Assembly: GCA_020809705.1 (NCBI GenBank)
Contig: CP085831.1
Span: forward strand, 1,674,001-1,738,000
Source: Calonectria ilicicola
Taxonomy: Eukaryota > Ascomycota > Sordariomycetes > Hypocreales > Nectriaceae
Length of the DNA stretch: 64,000 nucleotides
Direction of reading: 5' to 3'
A program made the translations under genes and the position numbers. Within the stretch, counting starts at the first letter, position 1. Each line of letters opens with the position of its first letter. Shown here one piece after another: positions 26,401 through 35,802 of the stretch. The notes beneath the pieces are model-generated. The model saw nothing but the letters and a program-made list of their open reading frames with translations, was not told where the DNA came from and did no database searches.

Positions 26401-27480
26401 TCCAACAGGCAAGGATAAGTCTCAATATCTATGGGTGATAGTTGATCGACTTACGCGAGCTATCACGCTCGAGATTATGCCTACAATGGAAGCAGAAGCT
26501 TGTGCAGAACAGTTCCTTAGCTGCTATTACAGATCATATAGGATGCCCCGGTCTATTATTAGTGACTAAGGGAGCAATTGGACCAGTAGGTTCTAACGAG
26601 CCTTCTACAAGCTAGCTGGCATTATATAGCAGCTTAGCACGGCATACCACCCGCAGACCAATAGGAGGCCAGAACGGATAAACCAGGAAATCCAAGCATA
26701 CCTACGAGCATATATTTACTATTCATAGAAAGATTAAGGTTATTATCTCCTAATAGCGCAGTTAGCGCTGAACAACCGTGAGAACTTGGCTATAGGGATG
26801 AGTCCCTTCTTCTTAGAGCATAGGTACCATATAGAGCCCTTTAAGGTCCAGGAGATTGCTGTGGAGTTACCACTGAGTAGCAATGAGGCCCAGGCTAGGA
26901 ACCTACTACAGAAGATTCAAGACGCTACAGAATTTGCACAGGCTGCAGCAACTGCAACACAACAGCGCTATAAACAGGTAACAAATAAGAAGCGGATGCT
27001 AGCGGAGAGATTCAAGGTTGGAGACAAGGTCTAGGTTAATCTGACCAACTACAAGTCCCCTAGGCCTTACAAGAAGCTAGATTGGCTACATCAGCAATAC
27101 ACTGTGACAAAGGTAATAGGTATATATGTAATAGAGGTTGATGTACCTAGGGCAATATACTCACGATTCCATATTGACCTCTTAAGAAGAGCACGGCAGG
27201 ATCCCTTACCAGGACAACAACAGGATGACTTCCAGCCCCCGCCAATTCAAGTAGATGGCGAAGATAAGTGGATAGTCGAAGAAATCCTATATACTAGGTG
27301 AAAGCAACAAGAATAAGGCAAGATCCAAGAAACTCTTGTTCAATGGTATAGCTATAAAGAACCTACTTAGCAACCAGTAGAGTTCTTAATAGAGCTAGAA
27401 GCCCTAGATACATATAAAGCTACCTATAGGCCAATCATGGAATCAAATAACCCAGTAAGCGAGTATATAGCACTAAAGTA
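23475..27480 (+). pseudogene. RIP-damaged gag-pol of the innermost chromovirus
   Basis: Readable blocks are as follows. The gag zinc knuckle CFSCGSLDHLKASC is near 23580-23625. The protease LIDTGCNAFALVS is near 23875. The RT palm VYLDDILIYSSGSKKDHL is near 24962-25020. RNase H, ADCLGNALGGVLAQEDK with NYPIHNKEILAIIRCLD, is near 25420-25580. The integrase HHCC zinc finger (HTCIMQMEHNATTKGHPGH) is near 26150-26205, with the catalytic LAIDFITDLPP near 26370 and SIISD near 26555. A chromodomain follows (WIVEEILYTR..GKIQETLVQWY..EPT-QPVEFL) at about 27255-27430. In-frame stops, for example directly after SIISD and in place of a chromodomain tryptophan, show that it is inactive. Confidence 0.85.
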
Positions 27481-27513
27481 ATAAAATTGTTGCTTAGAAG
27501 AGAGGGGGGGTAA

Positions 27514-27725
27514 TGTCACAGGCTGAAGCCTGGCAGAGGATTACGGCTATGCTGTATCCACCTAGATTAAGCTTTATAACTATATTGGTAGCGAGGGCAC
27601 ACTAAGGCATATATAATCAGAAGAACACGTTCTTCTGATCGTCTTCTTCTCCTTCCTCCTTAGCTTTAGATAGACCAATATAGAGCACCTTTCAGGTTGA
27701 ATAAACCCAGGACCAGCCCTTCACA
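27514..27725 (+). repeat. 3' LTR of innermost Gypsy element
   Basis: 212 bp, directly preceded by the polypurine tract and followed by the TCAAT duplication. Closer to the unmutated state than the 5' copy. Confidence 0.92.
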
Positions 27726-27730
27726 TCAAT

Positions 27731-27907
27731 ATCAGCCAGCAGAAGGTTAGATGCAGCAATTTCACCTCATAATACAGAAAGGTAGGTCCTATAGTATAAG
27801 ATTAAATATGCTTGTCTTCTCTATTCTACTAGGTAGCTTCTACTTATAGAAGGTTGAAAGCTACACGTGACTCATTGGTCTTATGTATCTAAAGAAGAGT
27901 TATAACA
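27731..27907 (-). repeat. Right fragment of the split 5' LTR of the minus-strand Gypsy element
   Basis: Remaining 177 bp of the 275-bp LTR, ending AGAGTTATAACA and followed by the CTTAT duplication. Confidence 0.9.
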
Positions 27908-27990
27908 CTTATAATCTAAGTAATTCCAAATCACATCTTCATACTAACACTTAAGCCTAGCTTATTAATTTAACTAACTTTAAAGTTATA

Positions 27991-29850
27991 ACGTACTCCA
28001 TAAGCTTGCGACGTAGATAAGCATGCGACGCAAAAATCCCTCATACACATTACCATCCATTTAATCAAATGCTTCTTAACCATTAAATATATCCCAGTCA
28101 AATACTGAGTCTAAAACCCTTCTTACCCTTCAGGCCCTTCAAAATGATAGAAAATTAAGTACCCAAAAGGCTATATTAATCTATAGTATCAGTGAGCCTC
28201 GGTTACATCGTCAACAGCATGGCATTCAGTCTTGCAGCGATTAGGTTCCTTCCTCCTGCAAGCTATCTAATCTAGAAGAAAAGATTATTATTTAATTTAT
28301 TCTTAATCTAGATTTATGAGGATTCCCTCTAAGATTGTGTGGTATTAAAGAAATGGCTGATTAATTACTTTTTAATTAAAATGTACTACCTGTTAGTAAG
28401 TGCTGAGCTTTAAACTTTATTAAATGCCACCTAGAGCTTAAAATGCAATTCTATTATAAATATAATTATAAAAGGGCTAAATGTAAAAATCTAAAAATAA
28501 TTAATAATTAATTTTAATTTATAGCTAATATAATAAGTAAGTATAACATTTAATTAGATGATATATATAACTTTAATAAGACTGGCTTTATAATAGGTAT
28601 TATTGTAAGTAGAATGGTTATAATAGATATAGAAAGGCATTCAAACCTGAAATTAATCCAGCCTAGAAACCAGGAATGGATAATAATAATTGAAGCTATT
28701 AATACAAGAGGCTAGGCTATCCCGCTATTTCTTATTACTACAGGCCAATATCATCTTGCCAATTAGTATAAAGAAAGCAACCTTCCGGGCAATTGGGCTA
28801 TTACAACCACTTAAAATAGCTAAACCAATAATAAAATAACTCTTAAATAGCTAAAGCACTTTAATCATCATACAAGCAATCAATCAATTAATCACTATCA
28901 TCTCTTAATCTTTAATAGGTATAAAAGTTATTATTCGGTCAAGTTTAAGGAATATTGTAAGGATAACAAAATTATTACACTTTGCATACTACCTTATTCA
29001 TCTTATCTACTTTAGCTACTTGATATTGCATGTTTTAGGCCGCTAAAAACAGCATATGGGAAGGAAATAGAGTATTTAATCAGATGCTCTATAACCCATA
29101 TTTCAAAGGCTGACTTCTTCCTAGCCTTTTACAATGCACACCAAGCTATTATAACAGAAAGCAATATCAAGGCAGGTTTTAGAGAAGCTAGGCTTGATCC
29201 TTTAAATGCAGAAAATGTTATATCAAAGCTTAATGTGTGGCTACGAATGCCAATACCATTTAATTAGATAATTGAGCCTACTACTCCTTAGATCTTAAAG
29301 ACTCCAAGGAATACTATTAAGACTAACTTATAGTTTAAGTATTTTATAAAATGAATTTAAAGGCTTTAAAGTGCCTCTCCAAAGTCTATTATTAAGGTAT
29401 TATAATCACTTTCTAAAGGAACAAAGGCTATTATACATAAGATTATCTTATTAAAGGCTAAGGTCCGGGATCTTCAACAAGCAAACAAGGTACTAAGCAA
29501 ATGCTGTAGATCTAAAAGAACTTGATTACAAGATAGAGGAATAATGATAATAGAGGCAGGCAAGGAAGTAATTAATTAAATGGAAGTAGATACACAGATA
29601 CAGGCAGAAATATTATAAAATGGTAGTCAAGGAAAGTTAGTACGATCGGGCGGCAGGCATTGTAGGACTTACAGCAAGACTGGCCATAATGCAAGGACAT
29701 ATCAGGTAGTTATTGAGACCTCTGAGGAAGAGGATAGCAATTAGAACTAATTGATTGAATGTTTTGTTGTGTTTTTATCTTAGTTTTAAAATGGGGTATT
29801 GTAAAAAGTGCATCGCATACTTATCTGCGTCACAAGCTTATGGAGTACGT
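27991..29850 (+). mobile_element. Fot1/pogo-like DNA transposon, copy E
   Basis: This is a 1860-bp element flanked by TA at 27989-27990 and 29851-29852. Its TIR, ACGTACTCCATAAGCTTGCG, matches copies A and B. The plus-strand transposase can be followed in pieces: HSNLKLIQPRNQEW, then TGQYHLAN, LPYSSYLL, YGKEIEYLIRCS, FFLAFYNAHQA and FREARLDPL. Stops interrupt every piece. RIP-type changes dominate. Confidence 0.9.
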
Positions 29851-29859
29851 TAATCTACT

Positions 29860-31225
29860 TTTATAATTATATCTTTATACTAAACCACCCTAACCTCTAT
29901 CACACTATAGTACATAAAACATATACATCAAGCCTAGTAGGCCACCTAGGCCATATTAAAACAATCAACCTTATAAACTACAGCTACTAATGGCCTAAAA
30001 TATCATACTTTATTATAGAGTTTATAAAAAAATACTTACTTTATAACCAAATAAAAACATTATATAATATATTACTAGATTTCTTTAAACTATTAAATAT
30101 ACTACTTTATATATAGGTAGATATATTTATAGATTATATTATCAAGTTACTAAAGTATACTTAAAATAGTAAGATCTACTAATATATTTTAATAATAATG
30201 AATAAATTAATAAAAACATAATATCTAATATCTATTTCTATATTAAATATAAAGAAATTAGTAGAATACCTTATTTAAAATATCTATAAATTATATAATA
30301 TATTTAACTTTATAATATTAAATAAAGGATTAGCATTTATCTCTATATTCTAAAAATAACTTAATAAATAATTAAGAATTAAATTATATATTAGCTTAGC
30401 CTTCTATCTAAAAATAGATAATTAAATAAAAATTATTAATACTATAGCAAATAAATATCTTTATATATTTATTAACTTTACTTAAGATAATTAAATTAAT
30501 TAACTTCCCTAGCCAAATTTACTATAAATAACTAAATAAAGAAAATAATAAAAATATCATCCTTCTTTACTAATTACAAATTTAATCTATAAATTAAAAT
30601 AAAACTATCTACTTCTTATTTACTAAATCTAATAAAATAAATAAAATAAAAGTATACTAAAGTAAATATTATAATAATATAATTTAAAAGGATTTTAATA
30701 TAGTTTTAAGTATTAATAAAATAATTATAAAAATAATATAAAAATAATATAAATACTTACTATATAAAGATACTTAAGTTTAAAAAAGGCAATCTAATAA
30801 TAATAAGCTTAAAAAATATTATAATAAACTAGCTAAAAAAGAAATAGGATAATAAATAGAATAATTTATTTAAAGTATTAAAAGTATATAAAGGAGTAGT
30901 AATTATTAATTTATTTTTAAATTTAAAGATTAATAATAACTTTTATATATTAAAAGTTTATATTTATAAATTATTTAAAATTTTAAAATAAAATAAGATT
31001 AATAAAAGTAAATATTAAAATATTATAAAATAAATAATATAATAAAATAATTAAAAGAATATTAAAAAATAATAAGAATTTAAAAATATTCTAAATATTT
31101 ATAATAAAAATAATAAAAAATTAATCTATTTAATTAAATAAAAATACTAAAATAAATCTATATAATAATTCAAAATTAATCTAAAAAGATTAAAAAATTT
31201 AATAAAAAGATTTTATTAAAAATAC
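29860..31225 (+). pseudogene. Integrase and chromodomain remnant of the outermost chromovirus
   Basis: Plus-strand fragments in one frame read VGHLGHIKTINLINYSYYWP (integrase zinc finger), then IDYIIKLL, ILIIMNKLIKT, FNFIILNKGLAF (relatives have an aspartate-bearing SDRG-type motif here), SLAFYLKIDN, and finally KLIYLIK-KY and LKNLIKRFY-KYLN near 31130-31215. The last block aligns by eye with the end of retroelement chromodomains (YLVKWKGY .. LIxxFYxKYP). Nearly every C and G has been lost, so this is inference from pattern rather than strong identity. Confidence 0.6.
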
Positions 31226-31642
31226 CTCAACTAATTAAGTGTAAGAAGATAAGAGGTGTGTTATCTAATCCAATAGACCAAAAGATCAACCAATTCTCGC
31301 ACATTGTGCGGGAATTGCACCTCACATCAGTATATAAGGCACTTCCTTACATTAAGCCCCTTACTCTAAGTATAAAACATAATCCCAAACACCCAAAACA
31401 AACCTCTTAAAATAAATAAAATAATAGATCTACTAGAATAAAATATAATAAATATAATAATAAAATTAAACATCTAAAAAAAATAACAAATCCACTTAAT
31501 AAACTAAAAGCTAGTATAAGTAATAAATAAATAGTAGAGATTATCAAAAAAATTAAAATATATAAATTATATATTTTAACTATAAGCTTAAAAAGAAATA
31601 ATTATAATTTGAAGGACTAAATAAATTTAAAAGGGAGAATAT
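31226..31642. other. 3' noncoding part of the outermost element with a GC-richer island and hairpin
   Basis: Between the chromodomain remnant and the right LTR lies about 150 bp of ordinary composition (31250-31400) inside AT-only sequence. It holds CCAAT motifs, a 13-bp inverted repeat with a one-base loop at 31291-31317 (CAATTCTCGCACA against TGTGCGGGAATTG, one mismatch) and TATATAAGG near 31332-31340. It resembles an LTR or promoter. No partner copy was found in the window. Confidence 0.45.
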
Positions 31643-31793
31643 TATTACAGATTATACAAGCAGTTATATATAAAGTCACATATGTACCACACACACATAC
31701 AATATTAATATTAGCCGACCGTAGTGAGAGCCTTCTGCCCTCTTCATCGCACAACACAGTTATTATGCCTACCCCTGGCCTCGTCTTGTGACA
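31643..31793 (+). repeat. Right (3') LTR of outermost element, 3' half not RIP-mutated
   Basis: 151 bp, preceded by the purine tract AAAAGGGAGAA and followed by TAGGC. Its first half is AT-shifted like the left LTR, but from about 31713 it keeps G/C at most sites (for example GCCGACCGTAGTGAGAGCC). Confidence 0.88.
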
Positions 31794-31970
31794 TAGGCTG
31801 AGGGGAAGTTAGGGTATAAGGGTAGCTTTGAGAGCTACAAAGTGAGGGTTTTGAGTAATGGTGTGCTTATACTAGAGATATATATATAAAATATTTCTAT
31901 AACCAAAACAAATGTTTTCTTCAACATGCCGCCATTACGGCTTTGTCACTAGGTTAATTTCCCTTGTAGT

Positions 31971-33257
31971 TTAAGATTTCCCAACAACTGAGGTTTCTCT
32001 TGTATGGCACTTCTCAGGAAACCGAGGAGTATCCCCTGACTGACTAGTCCACTCAGCTTCTGCATCTTTTACTTTAGAAGAAGTACGCTTTCCAACTCTC
32101 GTAAGCTTTTTGAAAACTGCCATCTTGCTAAAGTAGGGTCCAAGAGCTGGAAGACATGCAATAACAACTTCAAGATTACATTCAAGAGTGAACCATAGGA
32201 CTGGGATGCTGGTTAGCCCATCTTTGAATCGTTTTAGAAAAGCAAGCCCCCGCGGATCTTACCAGTTGTGCTCATTGGGACATTATAGCCGACTTGAGAC
32301 TTGTAAATGGAGACAAATCTTGCAACCGAGAAGAAAATGGTTACAAGACCAAGGAGGAGGATGATATGCACACAAATCCTTAGACCAGTCCGCATGGTCA
32401 TCCGTGGTAACAGAAGCCAGGGGATGAAAAGTACTAAGATACAAGTTCAATGCCTGGACATTAATTTTCAGGCTCTTCTGCAACTTACCCAGAATATTAC
32501 CAACTAGGTTGAGAGCAAAACAAATTTTGAACATGATATCGTTATTTTTTGCAGGGCACGTATGTGCATGGATGTCCCTGTCCATTTTTAGTTGGCATCC
32601 GCCAGTTCAATCAGGGTCTGATTGCAAAAATCTACCATCGTGTCGAAACTGGCTGGCAAATACCTAGTAGAACAGCCATACATGCAGTAAATGCAATAAT
32701 GTTGTATCCAACTGTGGCCCAGGTGAAGATTCTCTGATACTTCATGAAATTTGGAAAGATGTGTAAATACATCGCAAGCAGAGCACCTCTACAACAGTAA
32801 AGAGTGATATGAAAGGGGACAAAGTATAAAAAGAAGATCTAAAATATTGATTCATCAGCCATTGCGTTGGTATCGCGGATGTGCTTCTATTCGCTTTGAC
32901 TGAGTCCATACCTTTAGAATATGTGTGAGTTTATCTGGCTGATTCTGAAATGGTTCTAATGAGGTGGTAACATGAGCATCAAGAGCGCCTAATCTGGCCA
33001 GTTCAACACTCAGGGCTGTAGTCGCACACCCGCAGATCCAAGCCGCAATAATCAGAAAATCGCTGACGAAAAATCGTCGTTTTTGGATTTTGAGTCGTAG
33101 ATAGCCCCTGGCTAGAATAACGATTGACGCTATGGATAACAAAGTCCAGCCAGAAGCCTGTGCAGGGATATTGAATGATCAGCGGGAGGGAAAATAATGC
33201 ACGGGTTGTTAACAATCGTACCACAACAGGCCCAGGCCCAGTCCCGTTAAAGGCCAT
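31971..33257 (-). CDS. Rhodopsin-domain (PTH11-like) integral membrane protein
   Basis: Six exons give an intact 331-aa frame: complement of 33222-33257, 32912-33157, 32636-32838, 32489-32577, 32263-32433 and 31971-32221. All introns are GT-AG, from 41 to 73 nt. It begins MAFNGTGPGPVV, then SGWTLLSIASIVILARGYLR (helix 1), FLIIAAWICGCATTAL (helix 2), a helix after HILK, GALLAMYLHIFP, TVGYNIIAFTACMAVLLGI ending in the family loop CQPVSTRWD, ALNLVGNILVLFIPWLLLP, HIILLLGLVTIFFSVARF, and the last-helix signature ECNLEVVIACLPALGPYF. A basic, Ser/Thr-rich tail follows. The final intron of 41 nt is short but phase-correct. The ligand is unknown. The stop lies about 170 bp from the transposon island, yet the frame is intact. 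Confidence 0.85.
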
Positions 33258-34471
33258 CGTAATGTTGGTTCAAACTGCACCTTTTTTTTTCAGTGAGAAA
33301 ACTTCATGTTATTTGGCTATAGATTGGTAATTTGCAAGCTCTAGAGAGGCGCCTTACCTTGTCCCTTGATGGATCGGTGAGGTTTGAGAAAAAAACACAT
33401 TGACGATTCAAGGTTGGGGACGCGGGGGAGGTGGTGATTCTCGTTATAAACTTTAATCAAACATTCCATCCCCGTTGTTATGCTAGAAATTTAGTGTAAC
33501 TTTAAACATTTTTTTTTCGAGCCTCTCATTGGTATTTAAAGGAAAAAGGAAACAGATCACCAAAGTAATTTACGCCTGTCCATATTCTATACCGCATCAA
33601 GTCAAGGTTTGAGCTTATCCTGGCCAGGAATACCCTCAAAGGCGTTTTCAAAGAGATTTTTCCTGGATCGCCGTTTTATATCGATGCGGGCAGGGACACA
33701 AATAAATGTACAATTCGTTATCTGATGACGATTCTGTCACCATCATATTGATCCCAACTGATTCGGCTTTCGCATATTCGATGGCTACACTCGTTCTTCC
33801 TATCCTATCCTTTCATTTCATGGAAAGAAATATCAGCCACCTCGACCACGGATTGACGCTCTCCACAAGTATAAGCCTACATTCCTTCTCAAGGTATGGT
33901 GCCAAGACATAATTCAGCACGTCCTCCTCGATCAACGCACACATATAAGGCACTTATGCGGTACATTCATTGTCCACTATCTTCCGCACAGCTGATATGA
34001 ACGAATTTATCTCACATAGCATTGGCCTTGGAAGCGCATCAGGCTTGCGGCTTTGTTTGCTTTATAAGGATGGTTGTAAATTAAAGTTAGTGCATTAGTT
34101 AGATGGAATTTTTCGAGCTGACTAAGTTTAAATTTTGTCAGTGTTATTAATTGAAGATGTCTACGAAGTTGACGTGACGTGTGTCCGCGTGTGCAATCCT
34201 GGTGCTGGTGGCATCCTTTTTGAACTTTGCTGATCTGATAATGCAGAAATAAACCTGAAATAAACCAATTAAAGAGTATGCGGTCTCGAAGGAATATTCC
34301 TGCGGGACTAATAGACGAATGCGGATTTTGTGGTTGTGGAGGGGTGGCTATTAGGGTATTACACTGTACACCACAGTTGAATTTGTCCCAAAATGTTGTA
34401 TTCGCCGTAATTAACTAAATAATGTCTATAACTAACCATACAAAACAGGGCTTCCTACTTGATGTGTGACC
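33258..34471. other. Intergenic region
   Basis: About 1.2 kb between the start of the rhodopsin-domain gene and the 3' end of the aldolase pseudogene. It has T-rich tracts near 33280 and 33510. The short frame at 33706-33912 shows no conserved feature. Nothing else is seen. Confidence 0.5.
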
Positions 34472-35474
34472 TCATAGGGTGTTGGCAGTATTGAAGTCCT
34501 TGAGGGCCTCAGCGACACGGGCAGCCATAGTCTTCTCTCCCTCGCGGACCCAAACACGGGGCTATGAGCCACGGTTAGTGCAGTTCATAATACGGGGTAA
34601 TAAGGACAACTTACATCAAAGAACTTCTTGTTGGGCTTGTCGGCGCCATCAGGGTTGCCAACAGAGGCAGACACATAGTCCTTCTTGTTGATCATGTAGT
34701 CATGGATACTGGAGTAGTAAGCGAACTGCATATCCGTGTCTATATTAACCTTGATAACGCTGTAACTGATAGTATTAAGATATTCCTGCTTGGAGGAACC
34801 AGAGCCACCGTGGAAGATAAAGAAGATAGGCCTAGTATTATTGGATTTAATAGTAGTCTTAATATATTCCTAGTACTTGCTTAAGAGCTCAGGGTATAAC
34901 TTAATATTACCAGGCTTATAAACACTATAGACATTGCCAAAGCTAATGGCAATAAAGAAGTAAGGGGAGATGGCAGAGAGGATATTACAAATATTAAGAA
35001 TATCCTTAGGCTAGGTGTAAAAAGAGGTATTATTAATATCCTTATTATTTACAACATCCTCCTCACCACCGGTAATACCGATCTCCATCTCAAGCCACTG
35101 TGCCATAGGAGCAGCACGCCTCAGGTACTTGGCAGTGGTCTCGATATTCCAGTCAACAGGCTCCTCAGAAAGATCGATCATGTGGGAGCTAAAGAGGGGC
35201 TCGCCGGTGGCCTTGAAGTAGGCCTCATCGGCATCGAGCATGCCATCGAGCCATGGGAGGAGCCTTTTCGCGCAGTGGTCGGTGTGGAGGACCACGGGGA
35301 TGCCGTAGATGGGGGCAAGGGACCGGACGTAATGGGCGGCGGCGATGGAACCGGAGATGGAGGCCATCTGGTCGGTGTTGCTCACACCCTAGAAGAGTGA
35401 ATCAAGGTTAGCCATTTCAGGTCATCACCGACGATGACGCCGGTCTTGCGGGTCAGAACGTCTTGGGCACCCAT
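34472..35474 (-). pseudogene. Class II fructose-bisphosphate aldolase pseudogene (RIP-mutated, internally deleted)
   Basis: This is a copy of the zinc-dependent glycolytic aldolase. On the minus strand it starts MGAQDVLTRKTGVIVGDD, then jumps to GVSNTDQMASISGSIAAAHY, missing about 50 residues that include the first strand-helix units. A branch site and TTCTAG acceptor remain at the junction, so the deletion took a donor and most of an upstream exon. LHTDHCAK, SSHMIDLSEEPVDWNIETTA and EMEIGITGGEED are well preserved. From about 35050 down to 34740 the sequence is AT-shifted, with two TAG codons at expected CAG positions. The metal-ligand His of the usual NVHGVY motif is Tyr (NVYSVY), while FHGGSGSS survives. 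A last intron precedes PRVWVREGEKTM and TGA at 34472-34474. It is not functional. A working paralogue must exist elsewhere. Confidence 0.88.
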
Positions 35475-35802
35475 GATTGCGGTTGTGAGGAGAGGATGTG
35501 CAGAGATGAGATGCCAAGAAAAAAGTGTATGGATGAAAGTGAAAAAAAGACCTGTCCAGCTGAACGTAGATATTTCGGGTTGAGATACTTATATAAGGGA
35601 TGGGGTGAAGGGACTAAGCAAAATGTATGCGACTCAAATAAAAAAGAATACTTCTGTGAATTACATTGTGCTTGGGCTTGATGATAAAATCATAACTTTC
35701 GTAGTCATCAGAGAGGTAGAGACACTTTAAAATACTAAAGACCTCTCTACTTATTATATTTATCATCTTCCCACTCCCGCCGCCACAGGAGCTCTAACTA
35801 TA
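35475..35802. other. Upstream region of the aldolase pseudogene
   Basis: This short segment holds what would be the pseudogene's promoter and 5' UTR, plus the 3' flank of the minus-strand Gly/Cys-rich protein gene. I see no gene in it. Confidence 0.45.

Larger units (their letters stand above)
22357..27725 (+). mobile_element. Innermost Ty3/Gypsy chromovirus, 5369 bp, inserted in another element's LTR
   Basis: 212-bp LTRs at 22357-22568 and 27514-27725, starting TGTCACAGG and ending CTTCACA, are flanked by the duplication TCAAT (22352-22356 and 27726-27730). The purine tract AGAGGGGGGG lies immediately before the right LTR. The plus-strand order is gag with a CCHC zinc knuckle, protease, reverse transcriptase, RNase H, integrase and a C-terminal chromodomain. 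The LTR pair differs by about a dozen sites by eye, all transitions. Stops are mostly TAG and TGA at positions where CAG or TGG is expected. This is the least RIP-damaged of the three LTR elements, consistent with its being the youngest. Confidence 0.93.
15116..27907 (-). mobile_element. Ty3/Gypsy LTR retrotransposon, minus strand, split by a younger Gypsy element
   Basis: LTRs of 275 bp begin TGTTACAC and end TATAACA: 15116-15390, and the split copy 22259-22356 plus 27731-27907. The duplication CTTAT flanks both ends (15111-15115 and 27908-27912). A purine tract reading AAGGGGGGCACT on the minus strand adjoins the left LTR, making it the 3' LTR. After removing the inner element the length is about 7.4 kb, normal for the class. 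On the minus strand gag-like sequence lies around 22200-21300, protease around 19600-19400, reverse transcriptase around 18800-18150 and integrase around 17100-16450. It is RIP-inactivated with stops throughout. Confidence 0.9.
8117..31793 (+). mobile_element. Outermost LTR retrotransposon (Ty3/Gypsy, chromodomain type), disrupted by five insertions
   Basis: Two 151-bp LTRs at 8117-8267 and 31643-31793 are flanked by the same 5-bp duplication, TAGGC (8112-8116 and 31794-31798). A purine tract (AAAAGGGAGAA) precedes the right LTR, so the element reads on the plus strand. Within it lie Fot1-like copies B, C, D and E and a Gypsy element at 15116-27907. After removing these and their duplications about 3.4 kb remain, too short for a complete gag-pol of this class. 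Only the integrase and chromodomain end is recognisable (about 29860-31225). Reverse transcriptase is not seen, so it was probably deleted or is RIP-mutated beyond recognition. Most of the internal sequence is almost pure A/T. Non-autonomous and dead. Confidence 0.85.

Noticed and set aside
14937..27939. Possible solo LTR with TGTGA..TCACA ends around the Gypsy insertion
   Set aside because: No matching target duplication at the two ends (TTAAA against TCTTC) and no second copy in the window. Kept only as an unexplained island.
31787..31950. Possible solo LTR starting TGTGACATAGGC and ending TTTGTCAC
   Set aside because: Its start overlaps the end of the outermost element's LTR and its TAGGC duplication, and no own duplication is present.
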